Notes: generated from the letters alone by a model not told the origin. A DNA stretch of 64,000 nucleotides from CAZFMJ01 sp964520045 (GCA_964520045.1 CAZFMJ010000002.1:1-64000); one strand, 5' to 3'; positions 1 to 8,930 are shown, counted from the first letter of the stretch. Numbers and translations are program-made.

Positions 1-426
1 TCCGTCGCCCACTACGATTGCGTCAATATGCGGGATACGAAGTGTTATGTCCGGATATATGGAGATATGCGGTCCGCCGTAGACTATTCGGCAGGCAGGT
101 ATAAGTTCTTTTATTCTTTTGCCGATTGTATAAGCAGAGTACCAGAAATCTGTCCATGTTGAAATTCCCAGGATATCCGGCGAATATTCCGTAAGCAGTT
201 TTATACAGTTGCTAATATTTATTTGTTCGGCCTGGCAGTCTATAACTTTAATTTTTACAAATTCGGGTAAATGTTTTTTTAGGTAAGTTGCAATATAAAG
301 AATCCCCAGAGGGGGTTTAAACCCTATTCCTTCTTTGGAAGCGTTAACTTGCGGAAGCAGAGAGCGCACACATCCCTCGCTTGGGGGTTGTATTAACGCA
401 ATTTTAACGGGATGGCAAAGTGTCAT
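1..426 (-). CDS. B12-binding radical SAM protein, N-terminal part (runs off the window edge)
   Basis: The reverse strand is open from an ATG at 426 to base 1, giving 142 codons of a partial protein. It shows the cobalamin-binding Rossmann-like domain that precedes the radical SAM barrel in this superfamily: KIALIQPPSEG near residue 8, KPPLGILYIATYLKK near 37, SPDILGISTW in the middle, and IVYGGPHIS followed by IDAIVVGDG at the edge. The catalytic CxxxCxxC lies outside the window, so the substrate cannot be named. Such enzymes methylate or rearrange unactivated carbons in natural-product, hopanoid and glycan pathways. It lies downstream of a second, related radical SAM gene on the same strand. 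Family assignment is strong; function is unknown. Confidence 0.85.
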   Translation of the reverse strand, partial: MTLCHPVKIALIQPPSEGCVRSLLPQVNASKEGIGFKPPLGILYIATYLKKHLPEFVKIKVIDCQAEQINISNCIKLLTEYSPDILGISTWTDFWYSAYTIGKRIKELIPACRIVYGGPHISIYPDITLRIPHIDAIVVGDG

Positions 427-537
427 TTAATTGTTGAGCAAAGCCATGGTGTTCGTTTTTAGAAACTGCCATTTCCGGATGCTATGAAATTCGGACACAA
501 AATACTGTTAGTTCCATGCGTAGGTGCAGAATGTGTG

Positions 538-987
538 TCATCGCAATATGGTTTTTAAAAAAGTGATAAACGCTATCATTATGCGCCGGGCAGCTTCGAG
601 AGAATTTATCTGCATTAGATGGAATAATATTATTTTGGGACGCAAATAGAATAGAAAAAAGGCTTTTTTTGAAAATTGCAGTAAATCCGCCCGTGTTAAC
701 CCGGTTGGAACAAAATTAATTTCCATATTATCCATTGACGCCCAGTCCAGATTGACCTCACCATAATTAGCGGCTATTTCATACACTCTGCTGCCCGGAT
801 AAGGCGAAAGGAACGTCTGCTGAAAATAATCAAGGTCGCTGTTTAAAATAAAATTTAGAGTTTCTTGTAATGTTTCCTTGGTTTCCTCGAGATAACCCAA
901 AATAAAATTCCCTTTAGCAACTATTCCGGCTTTTTTTGTCCATGTTAAAACTTTTTTAGTTTTTTCTAAGTCAATTTGTTTTTGCAT
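538..987 (-). CDS. C-terminal fragment of a frameshifted B12-binding radical SAM protein
   Basis: This 149-codon frame is the missing C-terminal half of the gene at 971-1936. Upstream of its first ATG the same frame reads IAYGIESGSAKILKIM, a standard radical SAM barrel segment, and it continues with GNFILGYLEET. The other half leaves its proper frame near base 1033 (after MKLA) and runs into junk residues. One base more or less, perhaps with loss of a few codons, would join them. It may be a pseudogene or a draft-assembly error; there is no separate start or ribosome-binding site, so it is not an independent gene. Confidence 0.7.
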   Translation of the reverse strand: MQKQIDLEKTKKVLTWTKKAGIVAKGNFILGYLEETKETLQETLNFILNSDLDYFQQTFLSPYPGSRVYEIAANYGEVNLDWASMDNMEINFVPTGLTRADLLQFSKKAFFLFYLRPKIILFHLMQINSLEAARRIMIAFITFLKTILR

Positions 988-1936
988 GATTTTTAAAATT
1001 TTCGCGCTTCCGCTTTCTATCCCGTACGCGATTTGCCAGCTTCATTAAATCCAGCGTTTCCGGATCTACCATGTCGATTCTGGCTCCGCAGCTCCATGAT
1101 ATGTTCAGTTTTTGCTCAATAATAGCAAGGCATATTTTTTTTAAGCGGGCTCGGTCTACTACGAAATTATCGTCATTAATCTCAAAATCTTTAATGCCGT
1201 AATTGCCAATCAAAAACTTAATTTCATTAATTACGCGCTCTGCGCTGAATCCCCTGAATTTTTTGCCGAAAACACTTGAATCACAGAATTGACAGCTTCC
1301 CGGGCAGCCTCTGGATGTTATAATGCCCGTGGATCTATAGGATTTTGAAGTTATAATGGACAAATGGTATTTTTGGGGGAAAGAATCAACCAAATCCCAT
1401 GCGGGTAAGGGTAGTAAATTTAAATCAACAAATCCGGTTCTCGGAGGTGTCTTTATGATATTGGAACCCGAACGATAAATAATTCCGTTAATTGAGGCCA
1501 AGTCTGCATCTTTTTCCAGCGCATTCAACAATTCAACGATTGTATTGTCGCCTTCGCCTATGATGCCAATATCAAAATAAGGGAATTTTTTAAAAGTTTC
1601 AAGAGGGATAGCGGTGATATGCGGTCCTCCAATAATTACTTTAATTTTGGAAGAAAAATCTTTTATCTCGTTTGCGATAGATGCGGCTGCCCCTATCATG
1701 GGTGTCGCGGACGTTAATCCAACAATATCCGGATTTAACGACACTGCTTTTTTGGCTATTTCCTGTATCGACAGGCGAAATGGCGGCGCGTCAATAATAT
1801 TGATGGTGTGTCCATGCGTTCTGATAATAGAAGCTATGGTTAATAGTCCCATGGGCGGAGTAAATCCGTCAAGGGCGGATAAATCCCAAGAGCTTTCTTC
1901 GGTTGAGGCGGGAGGATTGATTAGACAGATGTTCAT
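971..1936 (-). CDS. B12-binding radical SAM protein, N-terminal part (frameshifted)
   Basis: Residues 1-150 form a cobalamin-binding domain (MNICLINPPAS, MGLLTIASIIR, PDIVGLTSATPM, KVIIGGPHITAIP, FDIGIIGEGD). The radical SAM domain follows, with SRGCPGSCQFCD (CxxxCxxC for the 4Fe-4S cluster) and DDNFVVDRARLKKIC. The last 20 or so residues after MKLA are out of frame; the real continuation is in the frame of 538-987. The intact protein would be about 460 aa, normal for the class. The start is 5 bases below the wecB stop, so the genes are probably cotranscribed. The substrate is unknown; the context suggests a glycan, lipid or small-molecule pathway. Confidence 0.8.
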   Translation of the reverse strand: MNICLINPPASTEESSWDLSALDGFTPPMGLLTIASIIRTHGHTINIIDAPPFRLSIQEIAKKAVSLNPDIVGLTSATPMIGAAASIANEIKDFSSKIKVIIGGPHITAIPLETFKKFPYFDIGIIGEGDNTIVELLNALEKDADLASINGIIYRSGSNIIKTPPRTGFVDLNLLPLPAWDLVDSFPQKYHLSIITSKSYRSTGIITSRGCPGSCQFCDSSVFGKKFRGFSAERVINEIKFLIGNYGIKDFEINDDNFVVDRARLKKICLAIIEQKLNISWSCGARIDMVDPETLDLMKLANRVRDRKRKRENFKNHAKTN

Positions 1937-1941
1937 GATAT

Positions 1942-3045
1942 TTATATTGTCGAGCGCAATATTTTAACTATTTGTTTTGATGAGTTGCCATCCCATTTGG
2001 GCGGAATGCGGCCGTGTTTATATGAGCCGGTTTTTATGCCGGTTAGCATCGCGGGCAGTTTATGGCGGTTGGCGGCATTCAGAAGAATGTTGGTGCCGCA
2101 AGTTACGGTAACCGGACGTTCCGTGTTGTTTCGCAGGGTAAAACACGGCTTTCGCAGTGCGGTCGTTTCTTCCTGAAGACCACCGCTGTCCGTTATTACA
2201 GCTTCTGCGTCTTTCCATATGAAAAGAGATTCGGTGTATGATAATGGCGGTATAACATGGATATCAGGGGACAGTTTTATTTTAAATTTTTCCAGCCGGT
2301 TTTTAGTGCGCGGATGAACCGGGAAAATTATCGGATATATTTTTCCGGCTTTACCAAGGATCCCGCAGATATTTAACAGAGCTTCTTTGTTGTCCACATT
2401 GGACGGCCTGTGTAAAGTAAGGTATATATACTTCCGAAGCTTATTCTTTAAGTCCGTCGTTCCGAAATGCGCACGGCGGGTTTTAAGTTTTTTTAACGCG
2501 TAGAACAAAGAGTCGATCATCACATTCCCGGTAAAATATATACTATCGCGGCGTTTGCCTTCCTTGAGTAGATTTTTTACCGCGGATCGTTCGGTAACAA
2601 AGAACATATCCGATATACTGTCGGTAACGATCCTATTTATTTCTTCGGGCATTGTCATGTCAAAGCTTCTAAGGCCGGCTTCCACATGCGCGGTTTTGAT
2701 CCCGAGTTTTTTCGCCGTGATCGCAGCGGCCATCGTTGAATTGACATCCCCCACTACTATTACCAGATCCGGCAGTTCCTGTTTAAATATTTTCTCCAGA
2801 GAAAGCATGATTTTCGCCGTCTGGCTTGCATGTGTCCCGCTTCCTGTTTTTAGAAAATAGCCGGGTTTGGGTATGGCAAGATCTTCAAAAAACACTTTGC
2901 TCATATTATCATCATAATGCTGGCCGGTATGTATGATGATGTTTTTGAATTTTTTTAGTTTAGCTGTTTGGCGGATAATCGGCGCAATTTTCATAAAATT
3001 AGGCCTTGCCCCGCCGATAAAAACTAGTTTTTTCTTCATCTTCAT
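1942..3045 (-). CDS. wecB: UDP-N-acetylglucosamine 2-epimerase (non-hydrolysing)
   Basis: It interconverts UDP-GlcNAc and UDP-ManNAc, supplying ManNAc-type sugars for surface polysaccharide. The sequence has the classic features: FIGGARPNFMKIAPIIR at the N-terminus, IIHTGQHYDDNMS, VVGDVNSTMAAA, KTAHVEAGLRSFD, MPEEINRIVTDSISD, LTLHRPSNVD and the C-terminal ITDSGGLQEE and RPVT motifs. A longer frame opens at 3096, but the ATG at 3045 overlaps the asparagine synthetase stop as ATGA and has AGGAG about 15 bases upstream, so translational coupling makes 3045 the likely start (367 aa, usual length). It sits mid-operon between asparagine synthetase and a radical SAM gene. Confidence 0.93.
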   Translation of the reverse strand: MKMKKKLVFIGGARPNFMKIAPIIRQTAKLKKFKNIIIHTGQHYDDNMSKVFFEDLAIPKPGYFLKTGSGTHASQTAKIMLSLEKIFKQELPDLVIVVGDVNSTMAAAITAKKLGIKTAHVEAGLRSFDMTMPEEINRIVTDSISDMFFVTERSAVKNLLKEGKRRDSIYFTGNVMIDSLFYALKKLKTRRAHFGTTDLKNKLRKYIYLTLHRPSNVDNKEALLNICGILGKAGKIYPIIFPVHPRTKNRLEKFKIKLSPDIHVIPPLSYTESLFIWKDAEAVITDSGGLQEETTALRKPCFTLRNNTERPVTVTCGTNILLNAANRHKLPAMLTGIKTGSYKHGRIPPKWDGNSSKQIVKILRSTI

Positions 3046-4949
3046 ATTGAAGTGTGTCTTCTCCTGAAATCCGCGTCGATGAATTCCCGAAACCATAATT
3101 CTATCATGAGGAGAGAATATATTTTATTGGCTCTGACATAATCATAGAGGCTTTCGCCGGCGAATCTGGAGTGAAAATTCAAAAGGCGTTCTATGTATTT
3201 TACATTAAAAATACCGCGTCCTGATATTGTTCTGCCTGTCAGCGTATCGTAGACAAAATCTTTCAAGTCGCCTTTTAACCATATGGACATGGGTGTGGGA
3301 AACCCCATTTTGGGATGTTTATAGAATTCTTCCGGAAAATATTTCCGCATCATCGTTTTTGTGAGATATTTCAGGGTGTTATCATGGAGTTTATGGCGGT
3401 AGGGTATTTTAGCGGAAAGCTCCACCATTTCATTATCGCAGATAGGCATGCGGCTTTCAATGGAATGGGCCATCCCCATTTTGTCGTCTTGTATGAAAAG
3501 AGTGGGCAGATATGTTTTTACATAAAGGTATAATGTTCTCTCAGTACTGCTTAGTTTTTTGCCCTGCAGATATTTATATTCAAGATTTTCGACCGGATCA
3601 TATTCCCGAATATCTGCTAAAAAATCTTTAGAAAACAGCCTCTGTCTCTGGGATTTGCCGAACATTATGAAAAGACCGTGTTTCACTTCGTCGCATATGA
3701 GAGGATAAAGGGAAAAGTAAAGTACTTTAAGTATCTCATCCGGACGGTTTTTCCAAAAAGAACGGATAAATGAGGGGAAATCGGTTTTTATGAGGTCTTT
3801 ATACAACGACGCTTTGTAAACCTGGTAGCCGGCAAAAAGTTCATCCCCGCCGTGTCCTGTCAATATTACTTTTACATGTTTTGCCGCTTCTCTGGCTACG
3901 ATATATTGCGGCAGAGCGCCCGTGCCCAAAGTCGGTTCATCCAGATGGTATATAACCTTTTCTATGTTTTCCCGGAAGTCCCGCGACGAAATTTTTACCT
4001 CAATGTTCCTGGTCTGCGAAATTTTCTGGAAAATGCGGGTTATATTGCGTTCGTCGTATCTTTTGCCTTCTGGAAAATATCCGGTAAATGTTTTAAGGGG
4101 ATAATCCAAAAATTTTGACGCAAAAAAGGCTATGGTTGAAGAATCAAAGCCGCCGCTTAAGTAGCTTGCGACCTCCACATCGCTCACGAGATGCCGGTTT
4201 ATCGCCTGCTTAAGCGTGGCTTCATAAATATCAAGTGTTTTTTTAAGGTTTTGCGCGCCGGGCCGGCTGACGAATTCCAGATCCCAGTATTTTTTTATTT
4301 CCATTGAGGGGCCCTGTATTCTTGCGAAATGCCCCGGCATAAGTTTTGTTATGCCTTTGAAAAAGGTTTTTTCGTCTATCGTGTTTTGGAAAGTCGCAAA
4401 ATCAAAAATGGTTTTATGATCGGCTTCGGCGGTTATTTCCTCCCGCAGAAACATGGCCTTGATTTCGGACGCCCAGACTACGGTCGCGTTCTTATTCCAC
4501 CAATAAAGAGGCTTCATGCCTACGCGGTCGCGCGCCAGAAAAAGAATTTTTCTGCGTTCATCAAAAAGCGCGATGGCAAACATTCCGTTGAACCGGATGA
4601 AACAATTTTCATCCCATTCCTCGTACGCATGAGCGATTACTTCGGTGTCCGAGTTTGTGTAAAACCGGTGGCCTTTTGCAGAGAGGGTTTCTTTGAGCTC
4701 TTTGTAGTTGTAAATTTCTCCGTTGTAAGTGACCGCAACGGTTTTATCTTCGTTGAATATCGGCTGCTTGCCGCACTGCAGATCAATTATCGACAAACGC
4801 CTGTTGCCCATAAGGCAATTGGAGTTTTCATAAACGCCTTCATCGTCCGGTCCGCGATGCTTTATTAAAGCAAGCATTGCGCCTAAAGTCGCTTTATCTT
4901 TTTCAGATATGAAAGCAGCAGATTTAAATATGCCGGCAATTCCGCACAT
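3042..4949 (-). CDS. asnB: Asparagine synthetase (glutamine-hydrolysing) family protein
   Basis: This is a two-domain amidotransferase of 635 aa. The N-terminus MCGIAGIF supplies the Cys2 nucleophile of the class II glutaminase, with HRGPDDEG at about 31 and NGEIYNY at about 76. The synthetase domain has the PP-loop SGGFDSS at residues 265-271, GHGGDELFAGY and the C-terminal SRMPICDNEMVELSAKIP block. It transfers ammonia from Gln to an ATP-activated carboxylate, classically aspartate. Paralogues in polysaccharide and natural-product loci may amidate other acids, and this context (epimerase, methyltransferase, radical SAM) makes that possible. It overlaps wecB by 4 bases. It is complete in length with all key residues. 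Confidence 0.9.
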   Translation of the reverse strand: MCGIAGIFKSAAFISEKDKATLGAMLALIKHRGPDDEGVYENSNCLMGNRRLSIIDLQCGKQPIFNEDKTVAVTYNGEIYNYKELKETLSAKGHRFYTNSDTEVIAHAYEEWDENCFIRFNGMFAIALFDERRKILFLARDRVGMKPLYWWNKNATVVWASEIKAMFLREEITAEADHKTIFDFATFQNTIDEKTFFKGITKLMPGHFARIQGPSMEIKKYWDLEFVSRPGAQNLKKTLDIYEATLKQAINRHLVSDVEVASYLSGGFDSSTIAFFASKFLDYPLKTFTGYFPEGKRYDERNITRIFQKISQTRNIEVKISSRDFRENIEKVIYHLDEPTLGTGALPQYIVAREAAKHVKVILTGHGGDELFAGYQVYKASLYKDLIKTDFPSFIRSFWKNRPDEILKVLYFSLYPLICDEVKHGLFIMFGKSQRQRLFSKDFLADIREYDPVENLEYKYLQGKKLSSTERTLYLYVKTYLPTLFIQDDKMGMAHSIESRMPICDNEMVELSAKIPYRHKLHDNTLKYLTKTMMRKYFPEEFYKHPKMGFPTPMSIWLKGDLKDFVYDTLTGRTISGRGIFNVKYIERLLNFHSRFAGESLYDYVRANKIYSLLMIELWFREFIDADFRRRHTSI

Positions 4950-4962
4950 TGGTTTAAATGTC

Positions 4963-5823
4963 CTATCGTTTTCTTAGGTTTAGATGAATCAAAAACCCTG
5001 TGTTTAGTGATAGAAACCGGTGTAAAGCATGGGGTAATTGAATCGGGAAAATTCTGGACGGGAAATAATGCAGAAAAATTTTTTCAACTTCAAAAAATTT
5101 TCTTACTAATTGAAGAATTTCATCTTTTGTATAGCACCATGCCACGGGATTGTCTTCTCCGTCATATGCTTTAACAAGTTCTTCGGGAGTGTCTTTGCAA
5201 AGCATCCCTTCCCTGCCGCGGCCTTTTAATCCGATATTGGCTTTTGCAAGGAGTTTCCCAAGGGCTGATATTTTTTCCCAGTTCCGCACAAATATATTTT
5301 TGTAGTATACGGAGATATAAGCGGTTCCTCCTCTCGCTAAAATCCGGGATATCTCCTTGATCGCATTTTCGGGATTCGGGGTGTGATGAATTACGCCTTG
5401 GCAGTTGACATGGTTAAAAAAACCGTCTGGATAGGTCATGTGTTCGGCATTTTGTACTGCTAAGTCAGCCTTGAGTTTATAATACTCCAGCCGTCTGCGC
5501 GTAATTTCTATGGCTTTAGGAGTTAAGTCCGCCGCCCACATATTTTTAAAATCTCCGCGAAGTAATAATTCGATTGTCCAAAATCCAACGCCGCAGCCCA
5601 AATCGAGGATTTTAGAATCCGGCGGCAAATTGGGAATAAACAAATTTTTTTGAAACGAATGAGCGAAATAATCGTCCAGAAATACTTTTCTGTGCTCTTC
5701 AAAGAAATCAGGGGTCCCCAAGCGGTATTTTGATTCGCCGTCAAACAGGGGATTTGTTTCCCAGAAATTTTTGACGTCATCTATTGTAGGTATGGCTGAC
5801 GGAATCGTATATTGTTTAGACAT
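4963..5823 (-). CDS. Class I SAM-dependent methyltransferase
   Basis: The 286-aa protein has SAM-binding motif I KILDLGCGVGFW at residues 72-82, motif II around MWAADLTPKAIEITRRRL, motif III near NVNCQGVIHHTPNPENAI and post-motif GGTAYISVYYKN, a Methyltransf_11/25-type Rossmann fold. The N-terminal region (FWETNPLFDG) resembles the leader segments of methyltransferases acting in glycan and natural-product clusters. It ends 13 bases before asnB and its start overlaps the end of the MGMT-like gene by 8 bases, so it is in the same reverse operon. The substrate is unknown. Confidence 0.88.
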   Translation of the reverse strand: MSKQYTIPSAIPTIDDVKNFWETNPLFDGESKYRLGTPDFFEEHRKVFLDDYFAHSFQKNLFIPNLPPDSKILDLGCGVGFWTIELLLRGDFKNMWAADLTPKAIEITRRRLEYYKLKADLAVQNAEHMTYPDGFFNHVNCQGVIHHTPNPENAIKEISRILARGGTAYISVYYKNIFVRNWEKISALGKLLAKANIGLKGRGREGMLCKDTPEELVKAYDGEDNPVAWCYTKDEILQLVRKFFEVEKIFLHYFPSRIFPIQLPHALHRFLSLNTGFLIHLNLRKR

Positions 5824-6121
5824 ATTGTTTTTCCTTTTTCAGCAGAAGTTTTTTTGCGGATATTCCGCCCTTGCCGGAATATCCCCCCAGCCGGCCGTCG
5901 CTGCGGATGACCCTGTGGCAGGGAATGACCGGGGCGAAAGGATTTTTGGCAAGGGCCTGCCCCGCGGCTCTTGCCGCGTTCGGCGAACCGGCCTTTTTCG
6001 CCACCCAGCCGTAAGTCCGTACTTCTCCGTGCGGGATGGAAAAGCAGGCGATCCACACCCGTTGGAAAAAAAGAGGATAGGATTTAATTCTGCGAAGCAT
6101 ATATGGCGGAATTTTATTCAC
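5816..6121 (-). CDS. MGMT-family DNA-alkyl-cysteine methyltransferase domain protein
   Basis: The 101-aa protein is only the C-terminal DNA-binding/active-site domain of O6-alkylguanine-DNA alkyltransferase: IPHGEVRTYGWVAKKAG (helix-turn-helix), NAARAAGQALAKNP, the acceptor motif VIPCHRV with Cys68, and GGYSGKGGISAKKLLL. The acceptor cysteine is present, unlike ATL proteins where it is replaced, so it may be a catalytic short form that dealkylates DNA. The start is a GTG at 6121 directly abutting the DUF5989 stop (TGAGTG); an internal ATG seven codons on is an alternative. Its placement inside a biosynthetic operon is probably incidental. Confidence 0.85.
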   Translation of the reverse strand: MNKIPPYMLRRIKSYPLFFQRVWIACFSIPHGEVRTYGWVAKKAGSPNAARAAGQALAKNPFAPVIPCHRVIRSDGRLGGYSGKGGISAKKLLLKKEKQYV

Positions 6122-6274
6122 TCAGAATATCGTGTAAATAAAAGGAGCGACGGCCGATCCGCTCGTGAAAATAATTAGAGATCCCAACAGCAATAAAATT
6201 ATTATCACCGGCGAAAGCCACCACTTTTTACGATCTCTTAAGAAATTCCACAGATCTTTTAATAACGTCAGCAT
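6122..6274 (-). CDS. DUF5989-family small membrane protein (50 aa)
   Basis: This short gene encodes MLTLLKDLWNFLRDRKKWW, a hydrophobic helix (VIIILLLLGSLIIF), then GSAVAPFIYTIF at the C-terminus. The charged amphipathic start, single TM and GSAVAPFIYT ending match DUF5989, a family I know beside SxtJ-like proteins, carbamoyltransferases and SGNH hydrolases. AAGGG lies about 9 bases before the ATG. The stop abuts the GTG of the next gene. Its SGNH neighbour is just upstream on the same strand, while SxtJ and the carbamoyltransferase are on the opposite strand 3 kb away. Molecular role unknown; probably a subunit or anchor in a membrane carbamoylation complex. Confidence 0.88.
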   Translation of the reverse strand: MLTLLKDLWNFLRDRKKWWLSPVIIILLLLGSLIIFTSGSAVAPFIYTIF

Positions 6275-6371
6275 ATCGTTTTACCCTTGCAAAATAATAA
6301 TAGTTCCCGCGTTCCGGCTCAAACAGGCCTATATGGCGTGTTTTTGAGTTCTTTAAATCCGGACTGCGAAG

Positions 6372-7460
6372 TTAATTGCTGATTTTGTGCGGTTTTTCCG
6401 ACGTCGAACCGGGAGCAAATGTGTTAAAAATTTTTTTGTTCAAATAATCTAAAATCTGTTCCGCCGCTATTTTATGCCCTAATTCACTCCAATGAGCGCC
6501 GTCGCCGGCTTTAACTACCAAACCCTTGTTTTGGGCGGCTGTTATCGATTGAGGAAGGCCGTCTATGAAATCGATCCCATTAAATTCGGAAATTCTTTTA
6601 AATTCGTCGTAGAAAGGAGAGCTTCCAAATGTTTCGAAAGTTATCAGGCGTATGTTACGGCAGCGCTTTTTTGCCATTTTCATAATGGTACTTGTTGTCT
6701 CCGAACTTTGTCGAAATTTCGGATAAGTTTTTCCGACGGATATTATCTGGTCTTCGACGCTTACTGTATAATGCGAATTTAGAATTAATCTGTCAATCCT
6801 GCAGCAAATGGAATTCATCAGTTTTGAATAATTATTCGTGGCTCTTCTTATGTTGAAAGTTAGTTTGTTGCCTGTGGGTAAAGCGTAAAATATCTTGGAA
6901 TCGGACGATATATATGGACGTATCAATCCGTTGTTGTTTTGTAAGCTGGCAGATTCCAGGTCGTAACTGTTGTTGATGAAATCGTTGAAAGAGTACTGCC
7001 AAATAACGATATCGGGATTTATGACGTCAAGATACTTGTCAAGAATCATGTATTCTTGCAGTGTTCCGTAACCTCCGCATCCATAAGCAAAAACTTCAGC
7101 CGGCATAGCTCGGCCGATAACTGCATAATAAGTTTTTTCATTGGAAACTTCCACTGCCTGCGTAATGGAGTCGCCTATAAACAATATCTTTTTTTTCTTA
7201 GCGTTTACGTCGCCAAAGGCTCTAAATCCGTGTCGCTGCATGGTGATTTTGACCGGATAATATTTGCCGGCTGAATCCGGCTTTGTTCCGTTAAAACGGT
7301 ATTTTTCATTTGTTCTCCAGCCAAGCTCGTTATCGATAATCGTATGTGCCGGAGTAATAAGAAAGTAGACCCTAACGGCAAGTTCTCCCGCTATAAACAG
7401 GCTTAACACGGACAATAACATAATGGAAAGCCCGATGATTAACAACTTGGATCTATTCAT
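6372..7460 (-). CDS. SGNH/GDSL hydrolase family protein, membrane-anchored
   Basis: The 362-aa protein has an N-terminal TM/signal anchor (residues 5-30), then the SGNH fold: block I ILFIGDSIT with the catalytic Ser at about 98, block II around FAYGCGGYGTLQEY (Gly), block III IVIWQYSFNDFINN (Asn), and block V DGAHWSELGHKIAAEQI with the Asp-His pair near 320. The active site should face the periplasm. Relatives are esterases or O-acetyl-handling enzymes of polysaccharides; in SxtJ/DUF5989/carbamoyltransferase cassettes the exact reaction is unproven. A TATAAT at 7473-7478 lies just upstream and implies a very short leader. Confidence 0.88.
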   Translation of the reverse strand: MNRSKLLIIGLSIMLLSVLSLFIAGELAVRVYFLITPAHTIIDNELGWRTNEKYRFNGTKPDSAGKYYPVKITMQRHGFRAFGDVNAKKKKILFIGDSITQAVEVSNEKTYYAVIGRAMPAEVFAYGCGGYGTLQEYMILDKYLDVINPDIVIWQYSFNDFINNSYDLESASLQNNNGLIRPYISSDSKIFYALPTGNKLTFNIRRATNNYSKLMNSICCRIDRLILNSHYTVSVEDQIISVGKTYPKFRQSSETTSTIMKMAKKRCRNIRLITFETFGSSPFYDEFKRISEFNGIDFIDGLPQSITAAQNKGLVVKAGDGAHWSELGHKIAAEQILDYLNKKIFNTFAPGSTSEKPHKISN

Positions 7461-7472
7461 AATTATCGGTTT

Positions 7473-7478
7473 ATTATA
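7473..7478 (-). promoter_or_regulatory. Putative -10 box for the SGNH hydrolase operon
   Basis: Read on the reverse strand the hexamer is TATAAT, 13 bases above the SGNH start codon. No good -35 hexamer is visible at 16-18 bases, so support is limited to the -10. The leader would be under 10 bases. The rest of the 7,461-7,748 divergent space shows no other clear signal. Confidence 0.35.
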
Positions 7479-7748
7479 GCAGTTTTTACCAAGCGATGAC
7501 AGGTGGCCGCAAGCTAGGGGTTACGAGACCTCTTGATAGAAAGGCTGAAAAACAGTTACACTCTGAATGAACAGATTTTGCTCGCCCGCACGGATGTATT
7601 TTCGATCAGGCTGGCCGCAGTTTTAGTTCGGATTCAATGAGGAATGTCAAAAAAGAAATGGCCGGCATCGTATGCTATCGGTGATTTTAATCCGGCGGGA
7701 TGTTTGCACCCATTGAAACAGAAGCAACAACGAAAGGAGTGTCCCAAA

Positions 7749-8786
7749 ATGCAATCTAACAACCTGAATCCACTTCCGCCTCTTATCGTTCAGCATATGG
7801 ATATTTTTTCTTGTCCGTCATGCGGCGGAAATCTAAATATACGTAAAGACTGTTGCAAAATAGACTGCCCCAAATGTAAGCGGGTTTTTGAATGTGAGGG
7901 CGGGATTCCGTTATTATTTTGGTCGAATGAATGGAAAGATTCCCAAACAGATGTTACGAATGTCATGAAATCGTTTTACGAGGAAACTCCTTTCCCGAAT
8001 TATGAAGATTTGGATTCCACATGGAGTCTCAGAGAGAAAGCTGAAAAAGGGATTTTCGCCCGATTACTGGATGAACAGATTCCTCCTAGCGCAAGGATAC
8101 TTGAGGTTGGATGCGGAACGGGGCAATTAAGCAATTTTCTGGGCATAAAATCCGGGAGAACTATTTTTGCCGCTGATATTTGTCTTAACTCCTTGAAACT
8201 GGGCCAGGAGTTTAAAGAAAAAAATCAGGTTGACAATGTCGCTTTTCTGCAAATGAATCTGTTTAGACCGGTGTTTGTGCCGGAAACTTTTGATTTAGTC
8301 GTATGTAACGGCGTGCTGCATCACACGAGCGCCCCCTTTCTTGGTTTTCAATCAATAGCGAAACTTGTTAAAAAAGGAGGATTTATTGTAATAGGCCTTT
8401 ACAACAGCTACGGCAGGATTTCTACCGATATCCGGCGGCTTATTTTTAAATTTTCCGGTAATCGTTTCAAATTTTTAGACTTGCGCCTAAGAAATCAGAA
8501 TCTTAGCGTTATGCGGAAACACACATGGTTTATGGACCAGTACAAAAATCCGCATGAATCTAAACATACGATTGGAGAAGTGCTGCGCTGGTTCAAACGA
8601 GCCGGCATTGAGTTTGTTAGTAGTGTGCCGAAAGCCGTAATGTTTGAGTCATTTTCTCCGGAAGAAAAATTATTCAAAGCAAGCCCCGCCGGCACCGGAC
8701 TCGATCATCTTTTTGTTCAGTTGGGCATGCTTCTAAGCGGAGGCAGAGAAGGCGGGTTTTTTATTATGATCGGACGAAAGCGCTGA
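7749..8786 (+). CDS. SAM methyltransferase with N-terminal Trm112-like zinc ribbon
   Basis: The frame is open from 7644, but the ATG at 7749 has AAAGGAG a few bases upstream and begins the conserved sequence, so 345 aa is preferred. Residues 20-57 form a zinc ribbon with CPSCGG (C22, C25) and DCPKC (C40, C43) followed by GGIPLLF, as in Trm112-like domains. The methyltransferase core follows: ILEVGCGTGQLSNF at 117-130, TIFAADICLNSL, LVVCNGVLHHTSAP, and KKGGFIVIGLYN. This ribbon plus Methyltransf_11/25 fusion is common in secondary-metabolite and glycan loci; the substrate is unknown. It starts the forward-strand arm of the locus, divergent from the SGNH gene. Confidence 0.88.
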   Translation: MQSNNLNPLPPLIVQHMDIFSCPSCGGNLNIRKDCCKIDCPKCKRVFECEGGIPLLFWSNEWKDSQTDVTNVMKSFYEETPFPNYEDLDSTWSLREKAEKGIFARLLDEQIPPSARILEVGCGTGQLSNFLGIKSGRTIFAADICLNSLKLGQEFKEKNQVDNVAFLQMNLFRPVFVPETFDLVVCNGVLHHTSAPFLGFQSIAKLVKKGGFIVIGLYNSYGRISTDIRRLIFKFSGNRFKFLDLRLRNQNLSVMRKHTWFMDQYKNPHESKHTIGEVLRWFKRAGIEFVSSVPKAVMFESFSPEEKLFKASPAGTGLDHLFVQLGMLLSGGREGGFFIMIGRKR

Positions 8787-8924
8787 TTACCGATCGCATA
8801 TTCGGCTATGATTAGAACCAGCCGGCGATCCAAAACCGCGCCTCTTTTCAAGAGTCCGCAATTATTAGCGATAAAGAGCGGAATCTCCCCTTCCCCCTTG
8901 TCTTTGCGCCGACGTCAGCTCGCG

Positions 8925-8930
8925 TATAAT
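8925..8930 (+). promoter_or_regulatory. Putative -10 box upstream of the SxtJ-like gene
   Basis: A perfect TATAAT lies about 100 bases before the SxtJ-like start. The best -35 at 16 bases spacing is only TTTGCG. The 8,787-9,029 spacer shows no small gene or repeat that I can recognise. Confidence 0.3.

Noticed and set aside
3042..4949. Asparagine synthetase considered as a lasso-peptide cyclase partnering the PqqD, kinase and S26 genes
   Set aside because: It has an intact glutaminase domain with Cys2, lies 15 kb away in a sugar operon, and no transglutaminase-like leader protease is present.
5771..6178. A 135-codon forward frame across the MGMT-like gene
   Set aside because: It is antisense to the clearly coding MGMT-like and DUF5989 genes and shows no domain.
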